NCBI GenBank assembly: GCA_964017065.1
Contig: OZ024783.1
Coordinates: forward strand, 3,335,665 to 3,399,664
Length of the DNA: 64,000 nucleotides
Reading direction: 5' to 3'
Origin: Haliclona indistincta
Lineage: Eukaryota; Porifera; Demospongiae; Haplosclerida; Chalinidae
Both the position numbers and the translations under genes were made by a program. The notes under the pieces were generated by a model. It saw only the letters and a list, made by a program, of their open reading frames with translations. It searched no databases and was not told the DNA's origin. Shown here piece after piece: positions 1-11,169 of the stretch (the stretch's first letter is position 1; each line of letters begins with the position of its first letter).

Positions 1-683
1 CCAGTGAAGAATTCGAGACATTCTTAAAGCGGAATGGAATTCATCACATTCGGATCACACCTTACCACCCAGCATCTAATGGACAAGCAGAACGTGCAGT
101 GCAAACAGTTAAAGAAGGTCTGAAAAGAGGAAGTAACGGTACACTGGAAACAAAATTGAACAGATTTCTATTTCACTATCGTACCACACCACACTCGACA
201 ACAGGAGTTACTCCAGCTCAACTACTGTTAGGTCGAAAACCACGAACACACCTGGATCTCATGCATCCTGATATAGCTACCGATGTACAGACAAAGCAAG
301 ACAAACAGATTGAAGACCGGAACAAAGGAACCAAGAAGCGAGAATTGGAGATCAATGACAGTGTGTATGTGAGAGACTTGCCCACTGGATCAACATGGAT
401 GCAAGGTAAAATCGTTGCAAAAAGAGGTCCTCGCTCATATTTAGTGGAGTTACCTGATGGTCGTGTTTTCCGTCGACACATTGACAATTTGAGAGATCGT
501 GCTACAAGCAGAAATTCAGAAGAGAGAGAAGTAGACGACAATGACGATTGGTTAGACATTTCACAGACAGAAGACAATACAGAGTCAACAGAGACTGATC
601 GTTTGCCAACCCCACCTCCACGGAGATCCACTCGAAACCGTCAACAAACAGACTGGTTCGCACCACTAGTACAACACACGTGA
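1..683 (+). CDS. Ty3/gypsy integrase, C-terminal fragment
   Basis: The frame is open from position 3, so the gene begins left of the window. The end of the integrase catalytic core is visible as ASNGQAERAVQTVK, carrying the third acidic catalytic residue (E). It is followed by the conserved FHYRTTPHSTTGVTPAQLL segment and a basic C-terminal region (YLVELPDGRVFRRHIDNLR) that reads as an integrase C-terminal domain. A Ser/Thr/Arg-rich end (TPPPRRSTRNRQQTDWF) closes the polyprotein at the TGA at 681-683. Protease, RT and RNase H lie outside the window. The frame is intact over about 226 codons. The LTR begins 28 bases downstream. Confidence 0.9.
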   Translation, partial: SEEFETFLKRNGIHHIRITPYHPASNGQAERAVQTVKEGLKRGSNGTLETKLNRFLFHYRTTPHSTTGVTPAQLLLGRKPRTHLDLMHPDIATDVQTKQDKQIEDRNKGTKKRELEINDSVYVRDLPTGSTWMQGKIVAKRGPRSYLVELPDGRVFRRHIDNLRDRATSRNSEEREVDDNDDWLDISQTEDNTESTETDRLPTPPPRRSTRNRQQTDWFAPLVQHT

Positions 684-711
684 AAGACTCTCAAACTGTA
701 GGAGGAAGGAG

Positions 712-896
712 TGTAGTATCTCCCGTGAGAACATTGTTTGTGCTAAATTATGTTAATGTATAGAATGCTGACTGTGACACTTTTCTCTTATTTAAACCCT
801 GCTTGTTTTGTACTCTCATGTTCTTCTTACTCTTGTATGCTGCTGTTGTTGGGTTATAATAAATCTTAGTTAACGCTGCTCCGCAAAGATACTACA
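712..896 (+). repeat. 3' LTR of the Ty3/gypsy element (185 bp)
   Basis: A purine tract (GGAGGAAGGAG, 701-711) directly precedes the LTR and serves as polypurine tract. The LTR starts TGTAGTATCT and ends with the exact inverted copy AGATACTACA. AATAAA at 858-863 is the likely polyadenylation signal. The base after the LTR falls inside a piggyBac-like MITE, so this element jumped into the MITE. The 5' LTR is outside the window, so the target duplication cannot be checked. Confidence 0.85.
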
Positions 897-1098
897 ACCC
901 CCCTTTAAAAATCCCCCCGTCCTGTATTCTATATGGTTTAGTGGGGAGGGCGCGTCGAAAAACAGTGGGTTTTTTCAGTTAATTTGCAATTAAACTTGAT
1001 TTGACCTTTCTAGAGCACTTTTCACACTAGTTATGATGTCTAGAGTAGGTGGAGTCAATTATGACGCCAAAAGGCGTCATTAGGGGTTAAAGGGTTAA
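897..1098 (-). mobile_element. piggyBac-like MITE, right part, split by the Ty3 element
   Basis: This stretch is the reverse complement of the left third of the full copy at 45375-45964. Its terminus ends in AAAGGG followed by the target site TTAA at 1095-1098. The other end is cut off where the Ty3 LTR (712-896) begins. The MITE sits inside a receptor coding exon: unit 3 (15473-15476) has the same site as an unoccupied TTAA. Confidence 0.8.
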
Positions 1099-1719
1099 AC
1101 ACTATCCCGCTCTCTCCTGCTGGAGATGTTTTGCCGACAATCAGCCTATCTTGAGGTTCAAAGCTGCTAGCATACACAGCCCCGCCCACCCAATCATAGG
1201 CTAGTGCTTGTGGTGTAAAATTAAAAGGTTTTCCGAACACCTAAAAATGAGAAGGAATTTATTCTTCACCTATAATATCACCTCTCACCTTTCCACCCAC
1301 TTGTTGATCAATTGGTGTGATCATGATTGATTGATTGTTGATGTAGAACACAGATCGAGTTAATGTATCAACTGTGTTAGGAGAGGTGATGGGTGTAGTA
1401 ACCGTGACTTTATTGTTTTCAGCCAATATTCTTGATACTCTTTGAGAGCTAATTTGTGCTGTTGCAAACACTTGTTGCAGTGGATAAGGATCTAAAAATA
1501 ATAATATAAAAATTAAGTGAGTAAAAATTGAGTAAAGAGTAATATTGAAAATTGTAAAAATTGCGACTGTGTAAAAATTGTAAGTGAGTAAATTGTGAGT
1601 GAGTAAAATTGTGAGTGAGTAGAAATTGTTCTTTGGTCTGTACCTGTGATGTACAATCTCAAGTACCGTTGAGACCATGTCGGAACTGTTGATGAATTCG
1701 CACTTGATGAAGCTCGTAC
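1099..1719 (-). pseudogene. YWTD/FN3 receptor, exons of unit 1 (disrupted)
   Basis: Three exons with AG...GT boundaries are seen: 1719-1644, 1491-1270 and 1240 to about 1099. The last two join in frame and encode YWTD/LDLR class B-like beta-propeller sequence (for example TRSVFYINNQSIMITP and ALAYDWVGGAVYAS). The third exon is interrupted at its 3' end by the piggyBac-like MITE, and the rest of this receptor copy is not present. Homologous exons lie at 16106-15477 (receptor B). Exon 1719-1644 is open here but is broken in receptor B. The domain assignment is from pattern recognition and is moderately secure. Confidence 0.65.
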
Positions 1720-2019
1720 CTATAATGAACATGCTATCATGATTATTATACTATGACTAAGGACAAATCGTCAAGCAAAAATAATTGGAAGTAAAATCAT
1801 AAATGCTCAATAAAATAATGATAATAATTTATTATGCAACTCAGTACTGACCGTGATCTCCAGCAGTCCTTCTACTGGTACAATGTTGTGGTAAGCAGTA
1901 TGACTGAACCGGAGAGAAGAGAATACCATGCTAGCTGCTTCAACTTGAAATGAGTAGCTCTAATAATGGTCAAACAGCAGTCATCCAAAGTTTGAAATTA
2001 TTAAAATTTTCACCACTTG

Positions 2020-2360
2020 ATACCTGGATAAATTCTGATTGACCCAACCGGTGCACTTCAACGTCCTATTTGTTTGAATCATTTTGAGCAGCTTTCCACA
2101 CAACCATAGCACTCGTGAAATTTTCATTCCCATAGATTGGTCTATACACACTTGCTGATATATTACCAAAAACTCCCCCTAACCATACAGAATAGAAGAT
2201 ACGACAGACAGGGAAGTGTAATGCATTAATTTTGTCAAACAGATCACCTTTAGTTGTTTGATAGTTTTTATTTTTGCATGAAAATGGTTGAATTGAACCA
2301 GTAATGCCTACTCTGATGGAATATATCTGAGAAGGTGTGATTCCTGTCAACAAGCTAATG
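2020..2360 (-). CDS. possible upstream receptor exon (FN3-like end)
   Basis: An open minus frame (2066-2353) contains LTGITPSQIYSIRVGIT, which resembles the last strands of an FN3 domain. A cysteine- and glycosylation-site-containing stretch follows. A frame change near 2065 would continue it to a possible donor (CAG/GTATC) near 2020. It lies where the next 5' exon of the unit 1 receptor would be expected. No homologous exon was found in unit 3, so a host exon is only a guess. Confidence 0.3.
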
Positions 2361-2448
2361 ACTCCATTCTGCTGTCATGCATAGTTATCAAGAACAGTTA
2401 TTCCAACTGCTGGTGATAATATAATGGTTGTTAAATTATAATTCTTTT

Positions 2449-2570
2449 TATTTTGCCTATTATTCTATTCTGAATTTCCAGTGAAAGTAGCCTATTATTC
2501 CTCACATTATTCTCAGTTTATAATTGATATCATGCTCATCGACTGTGTTGCAACACTTCAAAAGTGCTTA
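2449..2570. repeat. segment shared with 49982-50120
   Basis: About 120 bases beginning TTTTGCCTATTATTCTATTC recur nearly unchanged at 49982-50120. Both lie beside receptor/BUD13 remnants, so this is best read as part of the tandem unit (units 1 and 4) rather than a separate transposon. No coding signal is seen in 2360-3030 otherwise. Confidence 0.55.
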
Positions 2571-3043
2571 ATAGCATTAAGTTGTCTCGAAGAATGATAT
2601 CAGATGCTGAAGCATAGACTGAACTGAACATACAATAGTACATACTGTATTATTGTCGCTCGCACATTCAATGAAACTTTTCCACTGCACAAGAACCTAA
2701 AATTAGTGGAGAAAATTTCCCGAATATTCTCCAATAATTCTCCAATCTGTATTCTCAAAAGTTTATTCCGAATATTGTGGACACCATAAGCGCAGCAGAG
2801 GCAGGATTACCACAGAGATCTCAAGTCTCAACTGATATGTGATCAGCATCAACTGATATCAGCATTTAATCAGCTAAGCATAAAGCCAGACAAATGATCG
2901 CCATCTTATGCAGCATGCAAAACCTTTCTTATAAGCAAGACCATTATGCACTCCCGAGTGTATGTGCATATCACTCAGGTGTTTAATTTAAGCTCAGCCT
3001 TTTTGCTGTAATTCTAGACCAACTCATCGATGGGCATGTATTC

Positions 3044-3653
3044 GGCTATAGTTAAAACCCGGACCGGACCGGACCGCGGACCACGGACTGGACCAGCTAC
3101 ATGTATGCGCGCACGGGGTGTATGGAAAAGAAGGAAACGGAAAACTGAAACGGACGGCGGAAACGGACGACGGAAAATGGGCGTGGTCTCGCACTCAAGA
3201 GCCCGAAAACTAAACCCAAGACCCTAAAACCTTCGCCGCTAACTGTGCAAAGTCGGGAGGGTATCCTAACCCGGGCCTTCGGCCCTTGGTAAGCCTAAGG
3301 ATCGTCGGGAGGGTATCCTAACCCGGGCCTTCGGTAAGCCTAAGGATCGTCGCAATTGACGGTTAGCAAGGGCCGAAGGCCCGGGTTAGGTCGACCCTCC
3401 CGACGATCCTTAGGCTTACCAAGGGCCGAAGGCCCGGGTTAGGATACCCTCCCGACGATCCTTAGGCTTACCAAGGGCCGAAGGCCCGGGTTAGGATACC
3501 CTCCCGACTTTGCACAGTTAGCGGCGAAGGTTTTAGGGTCTTGGGTTTAGTTTTCGGGCTCTTGAGTGCGGACCACGCCCATTTTCCGTCGTCCGTTTCC
3601 GGTCCAGTCCGTGGTCCGCGTCCCGCGGTCCGGTCCGGGTTTTAACTATAGCC
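3044..3653. mobile_element. 610-bp palindromic MITE with 9-bp target duplication
   Basis: The ends are inverted copies (GGCTATAGTTAAAACCCGG). The flanks are an exact 9-bp direct repeat, CATGTATTC, at 3035-3043 and 3654-3662. A 9-bp duplication fits Mutator-like elements. Almost the whole element is an imperfect palindrome: GC-rich CGGACC repeats near the ends and a core built from tandem 'taagcctaaggatcgtcgg / ccgggccttcggccc' units. A related core array occurs in the elements at 47.2-47.7 and 48.2-48.7 kb. No transposase. Confidence 0.8.
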
Positions 3654-3792
3654 CATGTATTCATGAGTTCATGCATGTGTTTTGATCGTTTTTTCGGTAC
3701 ATTTTAGTTATCATAAATCTTGTGGGCTATAACTACGCGATAGATAAATAAATCTGACAAATGAAATTTATCATGTGTTTGTCTACACACAG

Positions 3793-3965
3793 AGAAACCC
3801 ACGTACACTGGGAAATTCTCTGAGAACAGATTCGGTATTCGTCCTGGTTATCGATGGGACGGAGTAGACAGATCCAATGGATTTGAAAAGGCAATGTTTC
3901 TGAGACGAGCAGAGAAGGTGGCTATCAAGGAAGTAGCTTACAAGTTGAGTACTGAAGACATGTAG
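3793..3965 (+). pseudogene. BUD13: BUD13 last exon, unit 1 copy
   Basis: After an AG acceptor at 3791-3792 this exon encodes the C-terminal signature of BUD13, the RES-complex splicing factor ([19 protein letters not shown]), and ends STEDM-stop. The preceding exon (DEDLERLL...) is missing from unit 1. The near-terminal tryptophan of the unit 3 copy (KWSTEDM) is leucine here (TGG to TTG), as expected for a duplicated fragment drifting without selection. About 180 bases downstream the convergent NLR A ends. Confidence 0.8.
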
Positions 3966-4147
3966 TATATACCCTCTCACATGTTAAATATACTAATATG
4001 ATAATAATTATACTATTGTGTTTGTATAATAATTATTATATTTTAAAAAGTTTCTTATAAGTTGTTATAGTAAATAGGTTTAGTGTTTTGATTGTCATGA
4101 ATACATGTAGTTTTAATGTTATTATAAATGTACTAATTATAAATGTA

Positions 4148-7128
4148 CTAAAACATACTTTCATGTGATCCCAGAAGATGCTTATATTGTTCGTGGATGT
4201 GTGGTGGTAGCTTGTTATAGTTTAATTTATTAAGTCTCAACTTCTTTAATCGACTGTTACCAGCAGCCTCAATCAGTTGGACCAGATTTGTTTTATTCTC
4301 ATCATTGTGGTAGTCACTTATCCATCCAATCTGTAGTACTTCTAGTGTGTGGTGTGACTGTACAATGTTAGTGAGAACAGGTAGGTCACTGTCTCGTACA
4401 AAATAAATCTTCAGGTAGGTCAGTGAAGTGATATTCACGATCAATACAGCTAGCGGGTAAAGAAGGTTACGCGAGATGGTGAGCTCTTTGAGGTTTGTGT
4501 TCTCATGTGGGAGTAACTCATCAAGAAGCACGATATCCTGTCCACCTAAATCTAATGTCAGTTCTTGCAGTGAAGATGGTTGAAATAATAGTGAAATGAG
4601 TGTGTTCCCTTGTAATTCACTAGTATTTTTGAATCTCAAATTTTGATAATCTAGTCGCCTCAGTCCACTCCCTGGTGCTATCAGCTGCTTTAAGATGACC
4701 TCATCATTATGATCATAATAATCATGACAAATTAATATTACACGATCAAGTTCACAAAATTCTTTCAATGGAGCAAAAACTTGAGAAAAAAATAAAGATC
4801 TTAATACCAAATACAGAAATCGAATTCTCCTCTCAGCATTAAGGGAGGACCTGAGACCCTTTACCAGAATATTAACTCCCTCCATTCCCATATTATCGGT
4901 AAAGCTTAGCCCCCATCTTTCATGAAAGTGGCTAATGCAGTATCCTGTGGCATAACAGTCAAAACCGACTACTGGTGTAACATTGATTGTATCACGTTTA
5001 CTATAATCCACCTTCACACTATCCATAATGCTAGGACACTCATATACACAATGGACCAACTGTAGATGCTCAGAGGCAAGCAGCTGTACCAACTCCTGGT
5101 ACACAGGGTGACTATGATAATCATCATGTCTATACATACCTGCCAGAAACCTCACAACAACACTACCTTCCTTCAACCATTCTACCAGTTCAAAGCCACT
5201 AGGATTCACAATAGCAATATAGAGGGCAGTCAGGTATTCTTGAAGAGTGAGATGGAGGAAGGAGTAGGAGCACCCAGGACCTGTACACACATTCACACTT
5301 GTGGTCTTTTTCATTGTCCCAAGATGCTCAAAGTCCTCACCAAGGTCAGTGAAGACATACCTTTTCTTGCACAGACTCTCATAGGCCACCTTGGCTAGCT
5401 GAAGAAGCTGCTGATCCATTAGAGGAGGAAGCTTGCTAATGTCCTTTGTGCGCAGGAGGGAAGGAGGCATGCAATACTCACTAGAAACCTGACGTGTGTA
5501 CACGAGGTGCCTGCGAATGAGAGCACGAGTGAGGGCGTCAAAGAGCTGTGTCATGGTTGTAGGGAAGGGAGTATCTGTGCCATAGCTGTCCTGGTATATC
5601 AGGGCTACAATGACGGCATTGAGAGGGATATACATCATACCATATATGGGAGGACTACTAGTGATGTAAGACAAGAAGCCTGCCAGGATATCCCCACTAA
5701 ACACGCTCTCAGCAAACCGCTTGATATCCTCTCTAGTGAAGCCTAACACCTCGAGGTGCCTGTCTATGTTATGCTGGCAGAGATTCCAGAGCTCAGCGCT
5801 TACTGAAGGACGACTGGTGACAATAATAGTGGCCTCTGCCAGGAGCCTACCCTTGAGTAGATCTATGTAGACTGAGCCCTCCTTTCGCTGCTCACGAGGA
5901 AGCTCATCAAACCCATCGCAAACGATAAGCATGCCTTCTCCTTCTCCTATTGCAGCCAAGAGGTCCTTCATGTTAGTGGTAGCATCACATGGCATCAGGT
6001 CCTCAAGGCAGTGTGCCTCTTGAGCCTTTTTTTTCTCTCAACCGAAGTAGCACCACTAACTCGTACTGCTTCACACTCTCAAACTCCTCCCACTTGTGAC
6101 ACACCTCCCATGCCAGTGAGCTCTTGCCGATACCTGGTGCACCCTCCACCAGAACACAACGTACTGGTCTACCATCCTCTCTGGGCGTTAGTATATAATC
6201 TAGAGCTATCGGAGCTTTCTCACGCAAGATCTCTTCAGTTAAACCGTGGAGACTTTTCCTAGTAAACTCATCTGCTTGCTTCCTGGTGATACCCTTCTTG
6301 CTGATGACAGCTAGCTCAATGTAGTGCTTGCTGGCAGTAGTGAGTAGCTTATCATCATCAGGGAGTGGCTGTCGGTAACATTTCTTTAGGAACTGTTTGT
6401 ACTGTTTCCTGGTGATAGCTGAGGAGAGGAAACACATCATCCACTGGTCATTAGTGACTGAGTATGTCGTTATACCTGTTGTGCTTGAATGAGATGAAGA
6501 GGTGATGGAGGATGGTATCAAACTATCATTGGTCTGTTGTGCTGTAAGACACTGTCACATGTTATTCCACCATACACACATTCTCTACTCACCAGCTGAT
6601 GTGTTTGGTGGTAGGGACGACACCAGTTGAGGAGTGTGTAGTGACTTGAGTTGAGCTACATCAGAACACCATGCACTGGTCAGTGGATCAGACACACATT
6701 ATCACACTCACCACATGTGGACCTCAGCTTGCCACAGAGGTGCTGCATTGAACTGTCCTTCTCTAGTGCTTCCACAAACTTGTGGTAGTTGCTGGGGTCT
6801 AGTCGGATTGCTGTTTCTGTCGCATCTAGGAGCTCACACACTTTATCTGACTCAACCAGTGTTCTACTGTAGATTCTCTTCCTCGTCTCTCGTGACAGTA
6901 GACCAGCGGAGTACAGTTCTGCTGCCAGTGAAGTAGGGTCATCAATGGATTTGAACAGGTCAGCATAATGCCTTCGGAACGAGCGGTACTCAGCGCTCTC
7001 GGTCTCCTAAACAGCACAATAATATAATTTTTATAGACAAAGATCAACAAAGCCCATACTGTGCTATAATTCAACCACTTACTAATGCAGCTAAAGCAAG
7101 TTCTTACCTGATCAGCACAAGACGCCAT
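4148..7128 (-). CDS. NLR A: CARD-like / NACHT / LRR receptor, one frameshift
   Basis: Four exons are inferred: 7128-7108 (MASCADQ), 7006-6712, 6655-6593 and 6541-4148. Exon 2 encodes an alpha-helical death-fold (CARD-like) domain. Exon 4 has a conserved pre-NACHT segment (YRQPLPDDDKLL), Walker A GAPGIGKSSLAWE, Walker B MLIVCDGFDELP, sensor-like IIVTSRPS, then C-terminal leucine-rich repeats (about residues 470-610 of the last frame). The family consists of cytosolic pattern sensors that oligomerise through the NACHT ATPase. The frame breaks near 6030: a run of eight T replaces a mixed tract, giving one extra base relative to NLR C. With that base the protein stops right after the NACHT P-loop region. 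Sequencing error in the homopolymer or a true pseudogene are both possible. Otherwise the copy is open to its stop. Confidence 0.85.
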
Positions 7129-7316
7129 TGCCGCAATTCTCGTCGCAAAGCTAAGGAGGCGAATCAAACCACTCCTTTTTAGGGCATAGCTAGCTAGCCA
7201 CATGTACACACCCTAAAATTTTGCACAAAAGTGATAGTACGGAATATTTTACTCAATACCAAACAGTGCAGTGGTGTTAGTGTCTATTGTGAGAATGCAT
7301 AATATAGTGGGTTTTG

Positions 7317-9154
7317 TCAGCCTTGCTGTGTAGCGGCATTGCCATGGTGATGAGTTGGTTCCCCTTGTCTAGCATCAGTCAGGCACGAATAATCTTCCAT
7401 ATCTGCAGTGCTGTTATCAGGAATGGAGTAGTGTGGAGCTGTCCTAGGCCTGCTGCTGGTGGTCAGCTTGGTTGGTCTCCTTACTGATGTGTACTGGTTC
7501 CCAGCAGTATCTTGCTGTCCTGCTGCTGATAGTAGCTGAGTGTAGTGAGTACCATAGCAATCTGGAGCTGCTGATCCAGGTGAGCTACTAGCTGTAGTCA
7601 TGCACTGAGAGCATGGTTCTCGTGTGCTAGGGTTTATTCTAGTGTACACAGATGGTGGTGTGAGTGGCTTCTTGGCTTTCCTTGAAGCATCATGTACAGT
7701 GATTGATTTACCAGCTGATGGTTGACGTATTGCATTCACTGGTTCACTGTATGAGTTAGTGTCTATGCATTGAGGGACATCTTGAATGAAGACTCTCGCT
7801 GGTTGGACAAGTGTTGGTTTCTTCTCTGCAGCACTTGGTAGAACAGAATCAACTGGGTCCTCATATCCAGAGACCACTGAGCCAGAGTGATTTATCTTCA
7901 CTGCAGTCTTTCTATCCTCATCATAGAGTGAATAACTGTTGTAATCAGTAGATCCAGACGATCTTCTTAGTTTCCTCTTTTTTGTTCTAATTAAAAGATA
8001 TTATTATTGCTGTTTTTCTTACTGTGCATAGTAGTAGCATCCGATGATAATAGCAACTATGAGAGCAACTACTAGAATTATCACGATAACTGACAGAACA
8101 GTGGCAGTGGCTATTATAGGAACAAGCCCTTGTTGACCTCGAAGAGTGAGTGAGAGAGAAAACAAATGGAGAGAGAATTAGAGAGCAAGGGTGCAGTGGC
8201 GGTTCTAGGACAAAGTTTTTAGGGGCCGTAAGATTCATTTTTAGTAGTACTAGTGGGCCTGCACAGTTTTTACAAAATCGATCGTGTGGCCTATGCCTAT
8301 GCTACTATATCAATTTTAAGGGGCCATGGCGGCCCCAGGCCCATCTAGAACCGCTACTGCAAGGTAGATGGTAAGAGAGTGGCAAAAGAGAGATGTTGGT
8401 GCTGAATTATCTTGCAACCTTGATCGGGACATGCATAGCTACAATTCCTACCGAGTGTAGATTGTGGTGTTGTCAGTCCACATTCAGTGATGAAGGTGTT
8501 GACATTATTCAAATTGTAAGGTACATACAAGATCACATTGAGTGTCACTGTGTATCTCACTCCAGCTGTCAAACCATCAATCACTGTTTCATTCCTGAGT
8601 GTTGTCTGTCAATAGAACAGCATTAAATTGATATACTCACTCACTGACACACTCACCTTGTTATACACTAGTCTGTTTTGATTGTCTCTGATTATCACCT
8701 GATATCCAATGGCTGGCTTGCTATGGACAGTATCCTGACAAGGTCTAGTCACCTCATCCCAAGTGACATGAAGACTGGTCTCATTGAGCACAGTAACTCG
8801 AGGCACAGGACAATCACTGATACTGGTCAATACACACTCAGCTATTGTGATAAAAAGATATTAAATATAAATGCACAAACTCTTCTTTTAATTCAATCTG
8901 CATGCATGCATGTCTTAAACGCTTTTTGATCTACTATGCTGTATTTTTACTGGTATAGCACATACCTGGTGGTAATGGTTGTGTTCCTGGACTCAGTGAT
9001 ACTAAACTGGTGTAGTAGCCTCGTTCCACATTCGTTTCAAGATTATGAAATGTGTAAATACTGTTCTGATCATTGTATGGAATGTACTTGATACTCAATA
9101 CATCAGAGCTACCAACATATAGACCTTTTTCATCGACCATCAATGTGCTGAGTA
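7317..9154 (-). CDS. Receptor A: YWTD blade-FN3-TM-tyrosine tail, 5' truncated
   Basis: Five exons join in frame: 9154-8966, 8841-8657, 8605-8452, 8137-8023 and 7986-7317. Order: a YWTD-like blade (LMVDEKGLYVGSSDVL), an FN3 domain (PRVTVLNETSLHVTWDEV ... DGLTAGVRYTVTLNV), a membrane helix of about 25 residues (VLSVIVIILVVALIVAIII), a basic stop-transfer KKRKLRR, and a tail of about 210 residues. The tail has tyrosine motifs SVYTRI (ITIM-like), THYTQLL, NQYTSV and EDYSCL. No kinase domain. The 5' exons (propeller, signal peptide) are absent: beyond 9154 comes inverted NLR sequence. The tail reads through to its stop at 7317, 190 bases from the NLR A start codon. Confidence 0.75.
8194..8359. 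mobile_element. hAT-like MITE in receptor A intron
   Basis: Ends CAGTGGCGGTTCTAG and CTAGAACCGCTACTG are inverted copies. Flanking 8-mers CAAGGGTG and CAAGGTAG form an imperfect 8-bp target duplication, the hAT size. The orthologous intron of receptor B carries the same insertion (13233-13412), so it predates the duplication. Confidence 0.75.
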
Positions 9155-9214
9155 CTGAAGTAATAGACAATTAATAATAAATTGCTTCTCAAAAAACTAT
9201 GTCAAATTGGTCAG

Positions 9215-9580
9215 AATCTTGAAATTCTTTGCGATGAGGCATTATGTGACAGCTTTTTATGACTATACAGCAAAACTCTGTAAAGAGTGTGACAGTGATT
9301 TGCTCTCCTCCTCCATCACCTCTTCATCTCATTCAAGCACAACAGGTATAATGACATACTCAGTCACTAATGACCAGTGGATGATGTGTTTCCTCTCCTC
9401 AGCTATTACCAGGAAACAGTATACAAACAGTTCTTAAAGGACTGTTACCGACAGCCACTCCCTGATGATGATAAGCTACTCACTACTGCCAGCAAGCACT
9501 ACATTGAGCTAGCTGTCATCAGCAAGAATGATATCACCAAGGGCTCATCAAACGTTAGCACCAAGAAATCTATCACTTGA
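9215..9580 (+). pseudogene. inverted NLR fragment (pre-NACHT region)
   Basis: The plus strand encodes the NLR segment from SSSITSSSHSSTTG through YRQPLPDDDKLL to IELAVIS. It has a frameshift near 9425 (an extra AT within the KQYKQF site) and then ends in unrelated codons and a stop at 9580. It matches 11170-11490 in inverted orientation, including the preceding intron-like bases (AAATTCTTTGCGATGAGGC). The two form a widely spaced inverted duplication that has replaced the 5' half of receptor A. Confidence 0.75.
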
Positions 9581-11169
9581 ATTGTCTATCCTAAGTGTCT
9601 GCTTGTCTTATAACCAGACATGTTAGGAAAGCGATTTTTTATACGTGTCTCGCAGAGTGGTATGTAGTACTCATGCTAAAAAGAACAACTGTGCATTGAA
9701 TTTGTTGTAGCATTCTATCTCCGCTTATGATTATCGTTTGAAATCACAATATCACAGTAGCAGACGCTAGTTATGCTAAAATAAATATCACAGCAATGTT
9801 CTGACATGGGGGTGACGAAAAATGTTGCATGAGAATGATCTGTGTTGCTAGGCCTTGATCTTTGGTTCACATTTGGATTAGAATTTGGTTGGGTTTTTAG
9901 CTGGTTATTACTGGATAATCCCTCAGGAAAGTATATGTTTGTAGGACTAGTACGGGAATGATCATGTGGGGATCGATTTGTGCCTTTCCTTTGAAAGGAG
10001 TTATAGATTGTGGTGGAATACTGCTCAAGACTGGTGCCAACACTGTTGGTTGCATTGTAGATTAGCTCCTGCTGTTATATAATTATTTTCAATTACTCTA
10101 GTTTACAAACCGTAATGTATATTTCATTCCAAAATGGAGTATAATTATACATAATAATAACTACAGTTATTCGTAAAATTAATGTTAATGATATTAATTT
10201 AATAATAATTACAGTAATAAATTCATAAATCAAATTCAGACAATGCACCACTCAACTGAAGGAATACACATGGGATGAATTCGTAAAATCAAGACGGACG
10301 GAGAGGACCCATGCAAAACATGAAGTGTTGACAAAGCTCTGTGACCTTCTCGAGAGAGAAAAGCTGTCATCTCCTTCTGACGTGGTGTGGCAGTGTCTGC
10401 TATTGTGATATTGCTAATGATAACAGGAAATAATTATAACAGTATACTATACTATTGCAGAACTAATTTAAAGTAAAAGGACTTTCTCTGTACATGCATG
10501 CATTATTATTATGCTTCAAGCAATAATACAGAGTTCTTAATAATTACGCAGAGTACTCAATAATTATACAGAATGGTGTGCATACCTCAAATCAGCAAAC
10601 ACACTGCAATAACGGTTATGTGTTTTTAAAATCTCATTTGTTGCATGGAATTTTTATATCACATTTTGAGGATGCTAGTTCAACTCAGTTAGGTTTGGTT
10701 CCACATAATTGCACATAGCCATAACACACTCATGCATTCCATATAAAAGCACAATAATAAATGCTACATGGCTGATTTATATTACTCACTACAAATCTCT
10801 AGTAACAAATGAGCTGTTAAAGCAGCAATACTATTTTTGCAGTGGCACACATTCCATTCATTCATTTTTGGAGGTGCATGAAATATCACAGCAAAAACAG
10901 TGCACTGCCTGAAAGAGATGAAAGTAGTTACCATGTGAAGCAATGATCTTCGTTGCATTCGAGTCACAATCGTCACCTGTGATAATCCATGCTATGCTGG
11001 TTTCTGACATATTTATAGCCACTTGGTGCATGGTTGCTAAATGCATGACTGTCTCTGCTACAACAATAAAATGGAATTTTCATCGTCGTGAAGTTCCTCC
11101 GAATCCTGAGGTTGTGCGTGAACTGGACGATGATGATCCACCACCACCACTGCTCCATCTACCTCCTCT
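9581..11169. other. AT-rich spacer between the inverted NLR fragments
   Basis: No recognisable gene. One open stretch on the plus strand (10240-10408) follows an AG acceptor and encodes 56 residues ending QCLLL-stop, with YTWDEFVKSRRTERTHAKHE inside. It could be a terminal exon of an unrecognised gene. The rest is low-complexity AT-rich sequence with scattered TAAT runs. Confidence 0.4.

Noticed and set aside
3030..3227. 65-residue Arg-rich frame
   Set aside because: Translation of GC-rich CGGACC repeats in a palindromic MITE.
3200..3240. 'AAACCC..ACCCTAAAACC' as a telomeric repeat
   Set aside because: Only one irregular copy, inside a MITE core; no tandem telomere units.
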